Below are positions 24,677 to 33,273 of a DNA stretch of 37,357 nt, piece by piece; position 1 is the first letter of the stretch, and every line of letters begins with the position of its first letter. Below the pieces are notes generated by a model. That model searched no databases. It saw only the letters and a list, made by a program, of their open reading frames with translations, and had not been told where the DNA came from. Made by a program: the position numbers and the translations under genes. This DNA comes from Oscillospiraceae bacterium (lineage in GTDB: Bacteria > Bacillota > Clostridia > Oscillospirales > Ruminococcaceae): the NCBI GenBank assembly GCA_022769565.1, contig JALEJQ010000021.1, positions 1 to 37,357 of the forward strand. The letters are read 5' to 3'.

Positions 24677-27600
24677 ATGAAAAAGTACGCTCTGACATCG
24701 GCTCAGAAAAATATAGATGATCTGCAGAGATTTTACAAAGGAACAAGCATATCCGTACTCTGCGGAGCGGTGATCTTTGAAGAAAAACTTGACAGAGAAC
24801 GCATTATGCAGGCTGTGAGCATTATTATCCGCAGGCAGGAAGCGCTGAGGCTGAGATTTTGCACCGAAAACGGAAAAACGGTGCAGTATGTAACTGCGGA
24901 AAACAGCAATGAGGTAGGTTTTGCAGAGTTTTCCTCCTGCGATGAGATGAGAAATTTCTGCCGCAGACAGGCTTATATCCCATTTGAGATGAACGGCTCC
25001 GAAATGTTTCGTATGACCGTGTTTGAACTGCCCGACAGAACGGGTATAATGCTGTGCGCAAGCCATCTTATCTCGGACGCATGGACTTACAGCATACTTG
25101 CAAGAGATGTGTATGACATATACAAGCAGCTTTGCAGCGGCGGCAGCGCAGACGGCAGGATTTGCAGCTTTACCGAATGTATCGAAAAGCAGAATGAATA
25201 TTTATCATCGGAAAAATATGAGAGCGACCGTGCTTACTGGTCGGAAAAATACAGCCGTGATATTGAAGAAACGCCGATAAGGCTGTGCCGCAGGACTAAT
25301 GTGAGTGCTGCTGCCGAAAGATACACAGCGGTCATTCCCTCGGAACTGTCACAGGCGGCGGATGAATTCTGCAAGGAAAACAGCATTTCCTTAGCGGCAC
25401 TTTTTGAAAGCGCAGTAATACTTTACCTCTCCCAAATAAACCGTGATAACCGAACCGTTACAATAGGCGTGCCTGTGCTTGGCAGGAGCAGCGCAAGGGA
25501 GAAAAACACCGCAGGAATGTTTATTTCCACCATACCCCTTAACCAAGAGGTAAATGAAAATGAAAGCGTCATTTCACTTTGCAGAAAAACAGCTGACAGC
25601 CACAGGGAGATATTTCGGCACAGAAGGCTGCCCTATGGCGATATTCTTCGTGAAATAAGGGAAAAAACAGGCTTTTCGGGGCGGCTTTTTGATGTAATGG
25701 TAAGCTGTCAGAACGCTAAGACCGATATTCCTGCAAAAACCGAATGGTTCTCAAACGGATACTGCGAGGTACCTCTTGCTTTTCACATTGACAACCGTGA
25801 CAGCCTTGACAGCTACACTATTACCATTGACTATCAGACGGATATTTTTGCAAACCGGGAGGAAATAAGGCTTTTTGCGGAAAGAATAAAGTATATTGTA
25901 CGTCAGATAATTGCCGATAAGGAAATGACCGTGAAGGACGTTTCTGTTCTTCCCGATGAAGAATTTGAACTGCTCATTCACCGTTTTAACAGCACTGCTG
26001 CCCCATATCAGAAGGACAAATGCGTTCACGAAGCGTTTTCCGAGCTTGCGGCAAAGGAACCGAATAAGAACGCTCTTGTGTTCAGAGAGAAGAAATATAC
26101 ATATGGACAGCTGGATAAAATGTCCGACGCTTTGGCACATTTCCTGCACGGCAAGGGAATAGGCAAAAACGATGTTGTACCCATAATCGCACACAGAAGT
26201 CCGTATATCATCATTGCTATGCTTGCAGTGCTGAAAACCGGCGGCGCATATATGCCCGTTTCTCCCGATTTTCCGCTGCAAAGGACGGATCTTATGCTGA
26301 AAAGCGTTGAAGCAAGGCTGGTGCTGACCTGCGGCTGCAGCTGTGAGCTTGCGGAGGAAATAAAGCTTGAAAATTTTGATTATTCCTACAGCTGCCAAAC
26401 GCCTTTGAGCAAGGGCTGTCCCGATGATATGTGTTATGTAATATTTACATCGGGTTCAACGGGCAAGCCGAAGGGTACGGCGGTAACTCACAGAAATGTG
26501 ATGAATTACTGTTCTGCCAATGAGTTCAACGTTGCAGGAAGAATAATAAGGGAAGATGTAAAAAGCATTGTATCGGTAACGGATATTGTTTTTGATATTT
26601 TTGTTACGGAAAGCATTTTGCCCCTGCTGAACGGTATGGTGATATATCTTGCAGACGACGAACAGGCGGTTTCCCAAAAGGCTCTCAGCAGGCTCATTAC
26701 GGAAAGCGGCGCACAGGTCATACAGACTACTCCCACGAAAATGCGCAGCTTTCTTTTTGATAAAAACGACCGCAGCTATCTTTCCGTGCTCCGCACCGTT
26801 ATTCTTGGAGGCGAGGAGCTTTCCGCAGAACTTTGCAGAGAACTGAAAAAATACACCCGTGCAGAAATATACAACATTTACGGTCCTGCGGAAACTACCG
26901 TATGGTCGGCTCTTACGCCTGCCGATGAAAATGATATTACCATAGGAAAGCCTGTGGCAAATACACGGATATATATTCTCAATAACGAGCTAAAGCCGCT
27001 TCCTGTCGGTATAACGGGAGAGATATTCATATCGGGTGACGGCGTGGGAAAGGGTTATATCAACAACCCCGAGCTTACGGCGGAAAAATTCCTGTCCGAC
27101 CCGTTTTTTGACGGAGAAACTATGTACAGAACAGGGGATATGGGTCTTGTGCGCTCCGACGGAAATATAGAATTCCTTGGCAGAAAGGATTTTCAGATAA
27201 AGCTCCGTGGTCTGCGCATAGAGCTTGGTGAGATAGAAAGCGTTATGGGCAGCTTCGAGGGCATAGAACACACAGCCGTTGTATGCAGAAACGACAGCAG
27301 GGGAGAAAAGTATCTTGCAGGCTTCTACACCTGCAAAAATAAGATAGATGAAAAAGCGCTCCGCTCATATATTTCGGAAAAGCTGCCCTCTTATATGATA
27401 CCAAATATATTTGTCAGGCTGCCCCGTATGCCTATGACCCCAAGCGGAAAGATAAACAGGAACGAACTGCCCTTGACGGATATAAACACAGCCTTTTCGG
27501 ACAGGGAATACACCGCTCCCGAAAATGAAACGGAAAAGCTGCTCTGCGGAATTGCGGCAAAGGTGCTGGGTATCCCTCGTGTCGGAGCGAATGACGATTT

Positions 27601-28444
27601 CTTTGAACTGGGCGGCGACAGCTTTGCGGCTATGGAATTTATAGCAATTGCCGAGGACAACGGGCTTTCTTTTATGCCACGCAGTATATACGAATGCCGC
27701 ACGGTAAAGAATCTTTGCTCCAGACTTTCCGGAGAAGAGGACAGGGCAAAGCTCCGTGAAAAATTTGAAGGCTATCCGATGCAAAGAACGGACGGCGACT
27801 TAAAATTGTTTGAAATGTTCACCGGTCTTACAAAGCATATGTACAAATTTAAAGTGTACGGACTTGAAAACCTTGACCTTGGGGGCAGATATATTTTCTG
27901 TCCCAATCATGAAAGCGACCTTGACTGTATGTGGGTATGGGCGGCTCTCAGCGGTGCTGTCAATATTAACGATATGTTTGCGCTTATCGCAGCGGAGCAT
28001 CTTGACAAGGCTGTTTCACGGCGTGTTTTCAGAATTTCGGGAGGAATACCAATTGAAAGAAAGGGAGATTTTGCACCCTCTCTTAAACGTGCGATTAACG
28101 TGCTGAAAAGTGAAAAAAGATTCTTGCTTATTCACCCCGAGGGCACCCGTACAAGAACGGGAAAGCTTGGCAGATTCAAAAAGGGAGCGGCGCTGCTGTC
28201 AATAAAGTCGGGCGTTAAGGCAGTGCCTGTTTATATAGACGGAGCAAGGGAAATATACCCCGTAAACAAGAAAATGCCACGGCTTTTTGATATGCTCAAA
28301 ATGAGAAAATATCCTCTCAGCATAAAATTCGGCAAGCCTGTTGATCCTGTCGGAAAAACTGCGGAGCAGGTCACAGAAGAGATAAGACGGCAGATAGTTC
28401 AGATGAAAGATAAGGTGAATAATGGTAATAGCAACAGACGCTGA
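24677..28444 (+). CDS. Single-module NRPS (C-A-T) fused to a PlsC-type acyltransferase
   Basis: 1255 residues, four domains. Condensation, about 1-430: the H-H-x-x-x-D-G motif is S-H-L-I-S-D-A near residue 128, keeping the second, catalytic His. Adenylation, about 445-930: F-T-S-G-S-T-G-K-P-K-G near 592, I-Y-G-P-A-E-T-T-V-W near 735, Y-R-T-G-D and K-I-K-L-R-G-L-R-I-E-L-G-E-I-E equivalents, and P-S-G-K-I-N-R. Hand-read specificity residues are D-I-T-Q-I-G-I-V-W-K, close to the usual glycine code. Carrier, about 950-1025: F-E-L-G-G-D-S carries the phosphopantetheine Ser. Acyltransferase, about 1040-1245: N-H-E-S-D-L-D (H-x4-D) and H-P-E-G-T-R, as in 1-acylglycerol-3-phosphate acyltransferases. 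There is no thioesterase. Likely it loads glycine and the PlsC part moves an acyl or aminoacyl group to a lipid, an inference. It overlaps the phosphatase gene by 23 bases. Ribosome site weak (GGGG). Confidence 0.9.
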   Translation: MKKYALTSAQKNIDDLQRFYKGTSISVLCGAVIFEEKLDRERIMQAVSIIIRRQEALRLRFCTENGKTVQYVTAENSNEVGFAEFSSCDEMRNFCRRQAYIPFEMNGSEMFRMTVFELPDRTGIMLCASHLISDAWTYSILARDVYDIYKQLCSGGSADGRICSFTECIEKQNEYLSSEKYESDRAYWSEKYSRDIEETPIRLCRRTNVSAAAERYTAVIPSELSQAADEFCKENSISLAALFESAVILYLSQINRDNRTVTIGVPVLGRSSAREKNTAGMFISTIPLNQEVNENESVISLCRKTADSHREIFRHRRLPYGDILREIREKTGFSGRLFDVMVSCQNAKTDIPAKTEWFSNGYCEVPLAFHIDNRDSLDSYTITIDYQTDIFANREEIRLFAERIKYIVRQIIADKEMTVKDVSVLPDEEFELLIHRFNSTAAPYQKDKCVHEAFSELAAKEPNKNALVFREKKYTYGQLDKMSDALAHFLHGKGIGKNDVVPIIAHRSPYIIIAMLAVLKTGGAYMPVSPDFPLQRTDLMLKSVEARLVLTCGCSCELAEEIKLENFDYSYSCQTPLSKGCPDDMCYVIFTSGSTGKPKGTAVTHRNVMNYCSANEFNVAGRIIREDVKSIVSVTDIVFDIFVTESILPLLNGMVIYLADDEQAVSQKALSRLITESGAQVIQTTPTKMRSFLFDKNDRSYLSVLRTVILGGEELSAELCRELKKYTRAEIYNIYGPAETTVWSALTPADENDITIGKPVANTRIYILNNELKPLPVGITGEIFISGDGVGKGYINNPELTAEKFLSDPFFDGETMYRTGDMGLVRSDGNIEFLGRKDFQIKLRGLRIELGEIESVMGSFEGIEHTAVVCRNDSRGEKYLAGFYTCKNKIDEKALRSYISEKLPSYMIPNIFVRLPRMPMTPSGKINRNELPLTDINTAFSDREYTAPENETEKLLCGIAAKVLGIPRVGANDDFFELGGDSFAAMEFIAIAEDNGLSFMPRSIYECRTVKNLCSRLSGEEDRAKLREKFEGYPMQRTDGDLKLFEMFTGLTKHMYKFKVYGLENLDLGGRYIFCPNHESDLDCMWVWAALSGAVNINDMFALIAAEHLDKAVSRRVFRISGGIPIERKGDFAPSLKRAINVLKSEKRFLLIHPEGTRTRTGKLGRFKKGAALLSIKSGVKAVPVYIDGAREIYPVNKKMPRLFDMLKMRKYPLSIKFGKPVDPVGKTAEQVTEEIRRQIVQMKDKVNNGNSNRR

Positions 28445-29012
28445 CGGCGTACTTACGGATATGTCGGAATTCAATTACATATACGGCGAAAAATTCTTCG
28501 GGCATAAGCCTGTTGACCCTGCAGGCTATACAACAGCCGAGATTTTCGGTGAAAGCAAGGCACGGGAATTTCTTTTTGGGCTAAGACATTTTTATGATTA
28601 CTGCTGCAGGCTGGAACCCCGTGAAAACGCTTCGGCAGTTTGCGGTAAACTCTGTTCTCAGGGGCACAGTCTGTATGTTATAACTGCAAGGAAATTTTCA
28701 ACTATGAAAAATCCCCTTGGCGGTCTGAGCAGGAATATGTTCAGAAAATGGACGGGGAAAAACGGTTTTTTATTCGGTGATATTTTCTTCTGTTCCGAGA
28801 AAAACACGCCGCCCCGGAAGCTGGAATATTGCAGGCGCATATCGGCGGATATTATGATAGACGACAAGCCCGACATTGCGCTTTATCTTGCGGAAAACGG
28901 CGTAAAGGTACTGCTTTTTGATGCGCCTTACAACAAGCAGGTCAAGCACGAAAACATAACAAGGGTGCACAGCTGGGATGAGATATACTCCTTTGTGAAC
29001 AGCTGCGAGTAA
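28422..29012 (+). CDS. HAD-superfamily phosphatase, NT5C-like
   Basis: 196 residues. The full HAD set is present: D-A-D-G-V-L-T-D at residues 6-13 (nucleophile and acid Asp), V-I-T-A-R-K near residue 88, a Lys in the segment before M-I-D-D-K-P-D near 145 (metal Asp pair). The G-V-L-T-D start and length match the 5'(3')-deoxyribonucleotidase (NT5C) group. The gene overlaps the NRPS end, with AAGGTG upstream of its ATG inside the NRPS, so the two are translated together. It may remove a phosphate from the acceptor or product of the fused NRPS-PlsC enzyme; a simple nucleotidase role is the alternative. Terminator at 29038-29080 closes the operon. Confidence 0.82.
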   Translation: MVIATDADGVLTDMSEFNYIYGEKFFGHKPVDPAGYTTAEIFGESKAREFLFGLRHFYDYCCRLEPRENASAVCGKLCSQGHSLYVITARKFSTMKNPLGGLSRNMFRKWTGKNGFLFGDIFFCSEKNTPPRKLEYCRRISADIMIDDKPDIALYLAENGVKVLLFDAPYNKQVKHENITRVHSWDEIYSFVNSCE

Positions 29013-29037
29013 TATTGAATGATACGAGAAAATACAC

Positions 29038-29080
29038 AAAAGCAAGTCCGTACAAAGAGTTCTGTCAGACTTGCTTTTTT
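29038..29080 (+). terminator. Rho-independent terminator of the NRPS operon
   Basis: AAAAGCAAGTC (29038-29048) pairs with GACTTGCTTTT (29068-29078), 11 base pairs, 19-base loop, with a T run (TTTTTT) at the end. It lies 25 bases after the phosphatase stop. Confidence 0.9.
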
Positions 29081-29109
29081 GATTTTACGGATCATTTTAT
29101 ACTTATACT

Positions 29110-29307
29110 TATACTAATTCCAAATCAACCTATAGACAAGGGAGGCAGCTATAACCCAGCCACTCATCGTCAAGCTCCCTTGCAAGGCACCAAGCATTGC
29201 TGTGGTCGCTCTTCAAGGTAAACGTAGTTACCTTGGTAAACGTGGTTACCTTATTGGCTGTGTTCTATCTGCCGCCTTTGTCTATAGAACGATTTAGAAT
29301 TAGTATA
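29110..29307. mobile_element. MITE-like element with 38-bp terminal inverted repeats
   Basis: The left end (29111-29148) and the reverse complement of the right end (29269-29306) agree at 32 of 38 positions, both starting ATACTAATTC and both containing CTATAGACAA and GGCAG. The element, about 194 bp, is bounded by TA on each side (29110-29111 and 29306-29307), as expected for IS630/Tc1-mariner-type MITEs. It has no coding frame of note. It sits between the NRPS operon terminator and the ABC/TCS operon promoter. The family assignment is inferred; the inverted-repeat geometry is directly visible. Confidence 0.82.
29215..29252. repeat. Two tandem hairpins inside the MITE-like element
   Basis: An 18-base unit GGTAAACGT(A/G)GTTACCTT occurs twice in a row (29217-29234 and 29235-29252). 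Each folds on itself (GGTAAAC/GTTACC). A 10-base palindrome CCTTGCAAGG lies at 29178-29187 in the same element. Confidence 0.8.
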
Positions 29308-29351
29308 TAAAAGCTGTGAGTTCGGATTTAAGGATTATTTAATAATTTCTA

Positions 29352-29360
29352 TGCTACAAT
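29352..29360 (+). promoter_or_regulatory. Extended -10 promoter of the ABC/TCS operon
   Basis: TGC-TACAAT (29352-29360) fits an extended -10 (TGn then TATAAT with one change). The -35 region is poor. Transcription should start near 29367, just before the ribosome site, which argues against the longer ABC permease start at 29351. Confidence 0.5.
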
Positions 29361-29389
29361 ACAGTCACAACGATGAAAGGAGCATGAAA

Positions 29390-31768
29390 ATGTATCTGCG
29401 AATACTGAAAAAGGACCTTAAACGAAAAAGGGCAATGAATGTTATCCTGCTGGTATTTATAATACTGGCTTCAATGTTTGTGGCGAGCAGTGTGAACAAT
29501 ATAATCAGCGTTACAACGGCGCTTGACGACTATTTTGACATGGCGGATGCACCGGATTATTTTGCGGCAACTATGAACAAGGCTTCGGATGATAATATTG
29601 ATGAAATCATAAAAAATGCGCCAAGCATTGACAGCTTCGGTGTTGAAGAGATATTCTATATGGCGCAGTCAAATGTCCTCCGTGACGGCGAGACGCTGAA
29701 TGCCTCTTCAAATATACAAATTTTGCAGAGCGACAAGGATATTTCAATGAATTATTTTCTTGATGACGGAAGTATTCTTGAAAATGTTAAGCCCGGAGAG
29801 TTCTATATGACGAGCTACGCAATGGAAAATACCGGTCTTAAGCTTGGCGATAAGATCACTGTGAAAGTCAACGATGTGAGTAAGGAATTCACCCTTGCAG
29901 GCGGCTTCAAGGACGCTGTTCTCGGCTCGGAATTGACTTCGATGGCAAGATTTATTATCAGTACCGAGGATCTTAAAGCATTTACATCGGATGAAATGAT
30001 AAGCAAAATGTACGGCGGAAAATTCTGTTATATACACACCGCCGATGTTGAAAAAATGCTTTCAGAAATTTCGGATATAACCGGCAGCTTTATTTTAACA
30101 ATGGACAGAGCATTTATCAAATTCACTTACGTTTTTGATATGATCGTAACAGGCATTCTTCTTGTGGTGAGCCTTATACTTATTGCAATAGCATTTGTAG
30201 TGCTGCGCTTCACTATCACCTTTACGCTTTCCGAAGAATTCCGTGAGATAGGCGTGATGAAGGCTATCGGTATCGGCAATATGAAAATACGGGGACTGTA
30301 TCTTGTGAAATATGCGGCGCTTTCGGTGCTTGGTGCGGTAATTGGTCTTGCCCTCAGCTTTCCCTTCGGAAAAATGCTTATGAACGTTTCATCAAAGTCG
30401 GTCATTATAAGCAGTCAGAACACAGCGTTTATCAACGTTATCTGTGCGGTATTCGTTGTTGCGGTAATTCTTCTGTTCTGCTTCGGCTGCACGGGCAAGG
30501 TAAAGAAAATGACTCCCATTGATGCCATACGCAACGGTCAGACAGGCGAACGCTTCCGCAAAAAGAGCGTAATGAGCCTCGGTAAATCGAAACTTGGAAC
30601 AACAGAATTTCTTGCTGCAAATGATATTTTAAGCAGCCCTAAGCGGTACGTTATTATCACTCTTACCTTCTTTCTGTGCCTTTCGCTGCTGCTCATGCTT
30701 TCCGCAACGGCTTCGACCTTGAAAAGCGACAGCCTTATAAATACATTTGGTATGGCTCCCTGCGATGTCACAATGAATCCCGGCAATGAAATAATGAATT
30801 TTATGACAGAGGGCGGTCGTGAAAAGCTTGAAGACTATCTTGATGAAATGGAAGAAACTCTTGCCGAAAACGGTATGCCTGCAGAGTGCATACAGGAGTT
30901 ATTCTTCAATTTTACCGCATCTCATAACGGCTGTGAAAGCAAGATCACGACCTATCAGGGTACAGGCTCGACTATGGATATGTACGAATACACTTCGGGA
31001 ACTGCACCCCGAAATAGCCGTGAGATCGCTATAACAAGAATTGCCGCCGAAAGTATAAAGGCAGATATAGGCGACACTATAACAATAAAAAAAGGTGACG
31101 GAGAAAAAGAATATATTATCACGGCATTTTTCCAGTCAATGAATATGCAGGGTTCGGTCATAAGATTTCACACAGATGAGGAGATAAATTATATTCAGGC
31201 AAGCGGCGGTACAAGTTTACAGATAAGGTTTACCGACGACCCGGACAATGCGGAGATACAGCGCAGAATTGAAAAGATAAAAGGACTTTATCCCGATTAT
31301 GAAGATATACTGACCTGCAGCGAATGGGTGCAAAAAAACGTAGGCGTTTCGGAGACCCTTGACAATGTAAAGCTGCTTGTGGCAATACTGACCATAGTTT
31401 TGACCGCACTTATCACCGTCCTTATGGAGCGCTCCTTTATTGCAAAGGAACAGGGCGAAATTGCCCTTATGAAAGCGATCGGCACACGGGGCGGCAAGAT
31501 CTACGCTTACCACGCATTACGATTTTTATTCGTTGGAATTATTGCGGTAATTATCGGTGAAATTTTCGCAATGCCCCTGACTCACCTTTGTATTGACCCT
31601 ATTTTCAAGATGATGGGTATGAAAACGACGGTAAACTACGTCCTTGACTCTATAGAAATGTACCTTGTCTTTCCTCTTGTGATACTTGTTACAACTGCTG
31701 CAAGCGCATTTCTGACATCGCTTTATACAAGAAAAATCAAATCCTCCGATACTGCCAACATTGAGTAA
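29390..31768 (+). CDS. ABC transporter permease with two FtsX domains
   Basis: 792 residues. Membrane segment near 15-35, a large outside domain to about 245, three segments with the FtsX signature E-F-R-E-I-G-V-M-K-A-I-G, then P-I-D-A-I-R-N-G; the pattern repeats: segment near 430, second outside domain, three final segments with E-Q-G-E-I-A-L-M-K-A-I-G-T. This is the duplicated-FtsX architecture (MacB/LolC-like, 8 helices), unlike the 10-helix BceB type with one outside domain. It partners with the downstream ATPase to pump or extract an amphipathic substrate from the membrane. ATG 29390 is chosen: AAAGGAG at 29376-29382 lies 7 bases upstream, whereas ATG 29351 is inside the promoter. The operon with a TCS suggests antimicrobial-peptide or envelope-stress response. 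Confidence 0.87.
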   Translation: MYLRILKKDLKRKRAMNVILLVFIILASMFVASSVNNIISVTTALDDYFDMADAPDYFAATMNKASDDNIDEIIKNAPSIDSFGVEEIFYMAQSNVLRDGETLNASSNIQILQSDKDISMNYFLDDGSILENVKPGEFYMTSYAMENTGLKLGDKITVKVNDVSKEFTLAGGFKDAVLGSELTSMARFIISTEDLKAFTSDEMISKMYGGKFCYIHTADVEKMLSEISDITGSFILTMDRAFIKFTYVFDMIVTGILLVVSLILIAIAFVVLRFTITFTLSEEFREIGVMKAIGIGNMKIRGLYLVKYAALSVLGAVIGLALSFPFGKMLMNVSSKSVIISSQNTAFINVICAVFVVAVILLFCFGCTGKVKKMTPIDAIRNGQTGERFRKKSVMSLGKSKLGTTEFLAANDILSSPKRYVIITLTFFLCLSLLLMLSATASTLKSDSLINTFGMAPCDVTMNPGNEIMNFMTEGGREKLEDYLDEMEETLAENGMPAECIQELFFNFTASHNGCESKITTYQGTGSTMDMYEYTSGTAPRNSREIAITRIAAESIKADIGDTITIKKGDGEKEYIITAFFQSMNMQGSVIRFHTDEEINYIQASGGTSLQIRFTDDPDNAEIQRRIEKIKGLYPDYEDILTCSEWVQKNVGVSETLDNVKLLVAILTIVLTALITVLMERSFIAKEQGEIALMKAIGTRGGKIYAYHALRFLFVGIIAVIIGEIFAMPLTHLCIDPIFKMMGMKTTVNYVLDSIEMYLVFPLVILVTTAASAFLTSLYTRKIKSSDTANIE

Positions 31769-31782
31769 GAAAGGAAATCACT

Positions 31783-32547
31783 ATGAACATACTTGAAGTA
31801 AAAGACCTCTGCAAAACATATATCGTGAACAAGCGCCAGAACAACGTGCTGAAAAACGTGAATTTCACCGTTTCCGAGGGCGAAATGGTGGCAGTAATGG
31901 GTCCCTCAGGCTCGGGCAAATCAACGCTGCTTTACGCCGTTTCAGGAATGGACAGCGTCACCGCAGGCGAGGTATCATTCTGCGGAAAAAACATTGCCAA
32001 AATGGGTGAAAAGGAGCTTGCCGACCTGCGCCTTGACGAAATGGGATTTATCTTTCAGCAGATGTATATGCTTAAAAATCTCACTGTGCTTGACAACATA
32101 ATTCTTCCTGCGGTACAATCAAGCAAGAATACCGAAAGCCGCAGGGAAACGGTACAGCGAGGACAGGAGCTTATGCGTAAACTTGGCATTATCGATATTG
32201 CCGACAACGACATCAACGAAGTTTCCGGAGGACAGCTTCAGCGTGCCTGCATTTGCCGCAGTATGATAAACGACCCGAAGATGATTTTTGCCGACGAGCC
32301 TACGGGTGCATTGAACCGCACTTCATCCGACGAGGTAATGGATGAGCTTGCAAAGCTGAACAGCGGCGGTACCACAATAATGCTTGTCACCCACGATGTA
32401 AAGGTTGCGGCGAAATGTACAAGAGTGCTTTACATAGTTGACGGAAACATAAAAGGGGAGTATAATTTAGACAGATATGAAAACGCTTCGCATATGAGAG
32501 AGCGTGAGCGTGCGCTCAACAACTGGCTCTTAGAGTTAGGTTGGTAA
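31783..32547 (+). CDS. ABC transporter ATP-binding protein, MacB/LolD type
   Basis: 254 residues. Walker A G-P-S-G-S-G-K-S near residue 40, Q-loop F-I-F-Q-Q, signature V-S-G-G-Q-L-Q-R, Walker B M-I-F-A-D-E-P-T-G-A-L and H-loop L-V-T-H-D are all complete. It belongs to the group that pairs with FtsX permeases. The C-terminal extension after residue 220 (Y-N-L-D-R-Y...R-E-R-A-L-N-N-W-L) is longer than usual. RBS GAAAGGAAAT; 14 bases separate it from the permease. Cytoplasmic motor of the exporter. Confidence 0.95.
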   Translation: MNILEVKDLCKTYIVNKRQNNVLKNVNFTVSEGEMVAVMGPSGSGKSTLLYAVSGMDSVTAGEVSFCGKNIAKMGEKELADLRLDEMGFIFQQMYMLKNLTVLDNIILPAVQSSKNTESRRETVQRGQELMRKLGIIDIADNDINEVSGGQLQRACICRSMINDPKMIFADEPTGALNRTSSDEVMDELAKLNSGGTTIMLVTHDVKVAAKCTRVLYIVDGNIKGEYNLDRYENASHMRERERALNNWLLELGW

Positions 32548-32604
32548 ACGCCGGAATTGTATGGACACAGTTCGCCGTATCCGCCTATGCAGAAAGGATA
32601 ATCT

Positions 32605-33273
32605 ATGACTGACATTTTAATCGTTGAAGATAATAAAGAGCTTGCCGATTTGCTGTGCGATTTTCTCCGTGCGGAAAATTACACGGTGTCAGCTGCGGAA
32701 ACAGGTGAAAAAGCCTTGTCGCTGTACGAAAAATACGGCGCAAGGCTTATTGTGCTTGATATAATGCTCCCCGGTATGGACGGCTTTGCGGTGTGCAGAA
32801 AGATCCGTGAGGAAAGCAACACGCCTATCCTTATCGTCAGCGCAAAAACCGAAAAGGAGGACAAGCTGAACGGTCTTGTTCTGGGTGCGGATGATTACAT
32901 AGAAAAGCCTTATGACATTGATATTATGCTTGCGAAAATAGGGGGCATTTTCAAGCGGAGATATGCCGTTGACGAACTGAATGACGGAAATATCCTTGTA
33001 AATAAGATAAGCCGTACGGCATACAAAAACGGTATTCCCCTTGAAATGACCTCAAAGGAATTTGACCTGCTTGTGCTGCTTATGGAAAACAGGGGAAAGG
33101 CACTTAGCAAGGAATACATTTTCAATCAAATATGGGGCAGTGACAGTTTTTCCGAGCAGCAGACCTTGACGGTGCACATAAAATGGCTCAGGCAGAAGAT
33201 AGAGGACGACCCCAAGGAGCCAAAAAAAATTCTGACCGTGTGGGGTATGGGGTACAAATATGAAGGCGTTTAA
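32605..33273 (+). CDS. OmpR-family response regulator
   Basis: 222 residues. Receiver with V-E-D-N at the start, L-D-I-M-L-P-G-M-D-G (phospho-Asp about 52), a Ser in the switch position and E-K-P-Y; then a winged-helix DNA-binding domain with S-K-E-F-D-L-L-V-L-L-M and the closing G-M-G-Y-K-Y. RBS AGAAAGGAT. It overlaps the kinase gene by 14 bases. Expected to bind upstream of its own ABC operon; the -35 stretch of that promoter (about 29310-29350) would be the first place to look for direct repeats, but none was obvious by eye. Confidence 0.95.
   Translation: MTDILIVEDNKELADLLCDFLRAENYTVSAAETGEKALSLYEKYGARLIVLDIMLPGMDGFAVCRKIREESNTPILIVSAKTEKEDKLNGLVLGADDYIEKPYDIDIMLAKIGGIFKRRYAVDELNDGNILVNKISRTAYKNGIPLEMTSKEFDLLVLLMENRGKALSKEYIFNQIWGSDSFSEQQTLTVHIKWLRQKIEDDPKEPKKILTVWGMGYKYEGV

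Noticed and set aside
25751-26398. 215-codon antisense frame inside the NRPS
   Set aside because: The plus strand has continuous condensation and adenylation motifs across it.
29351-29389. Upstream start for the ABC permease
   Set aside because: The added 13 codons lie within the extended -10 promoter and the ribosome site points to 29390.
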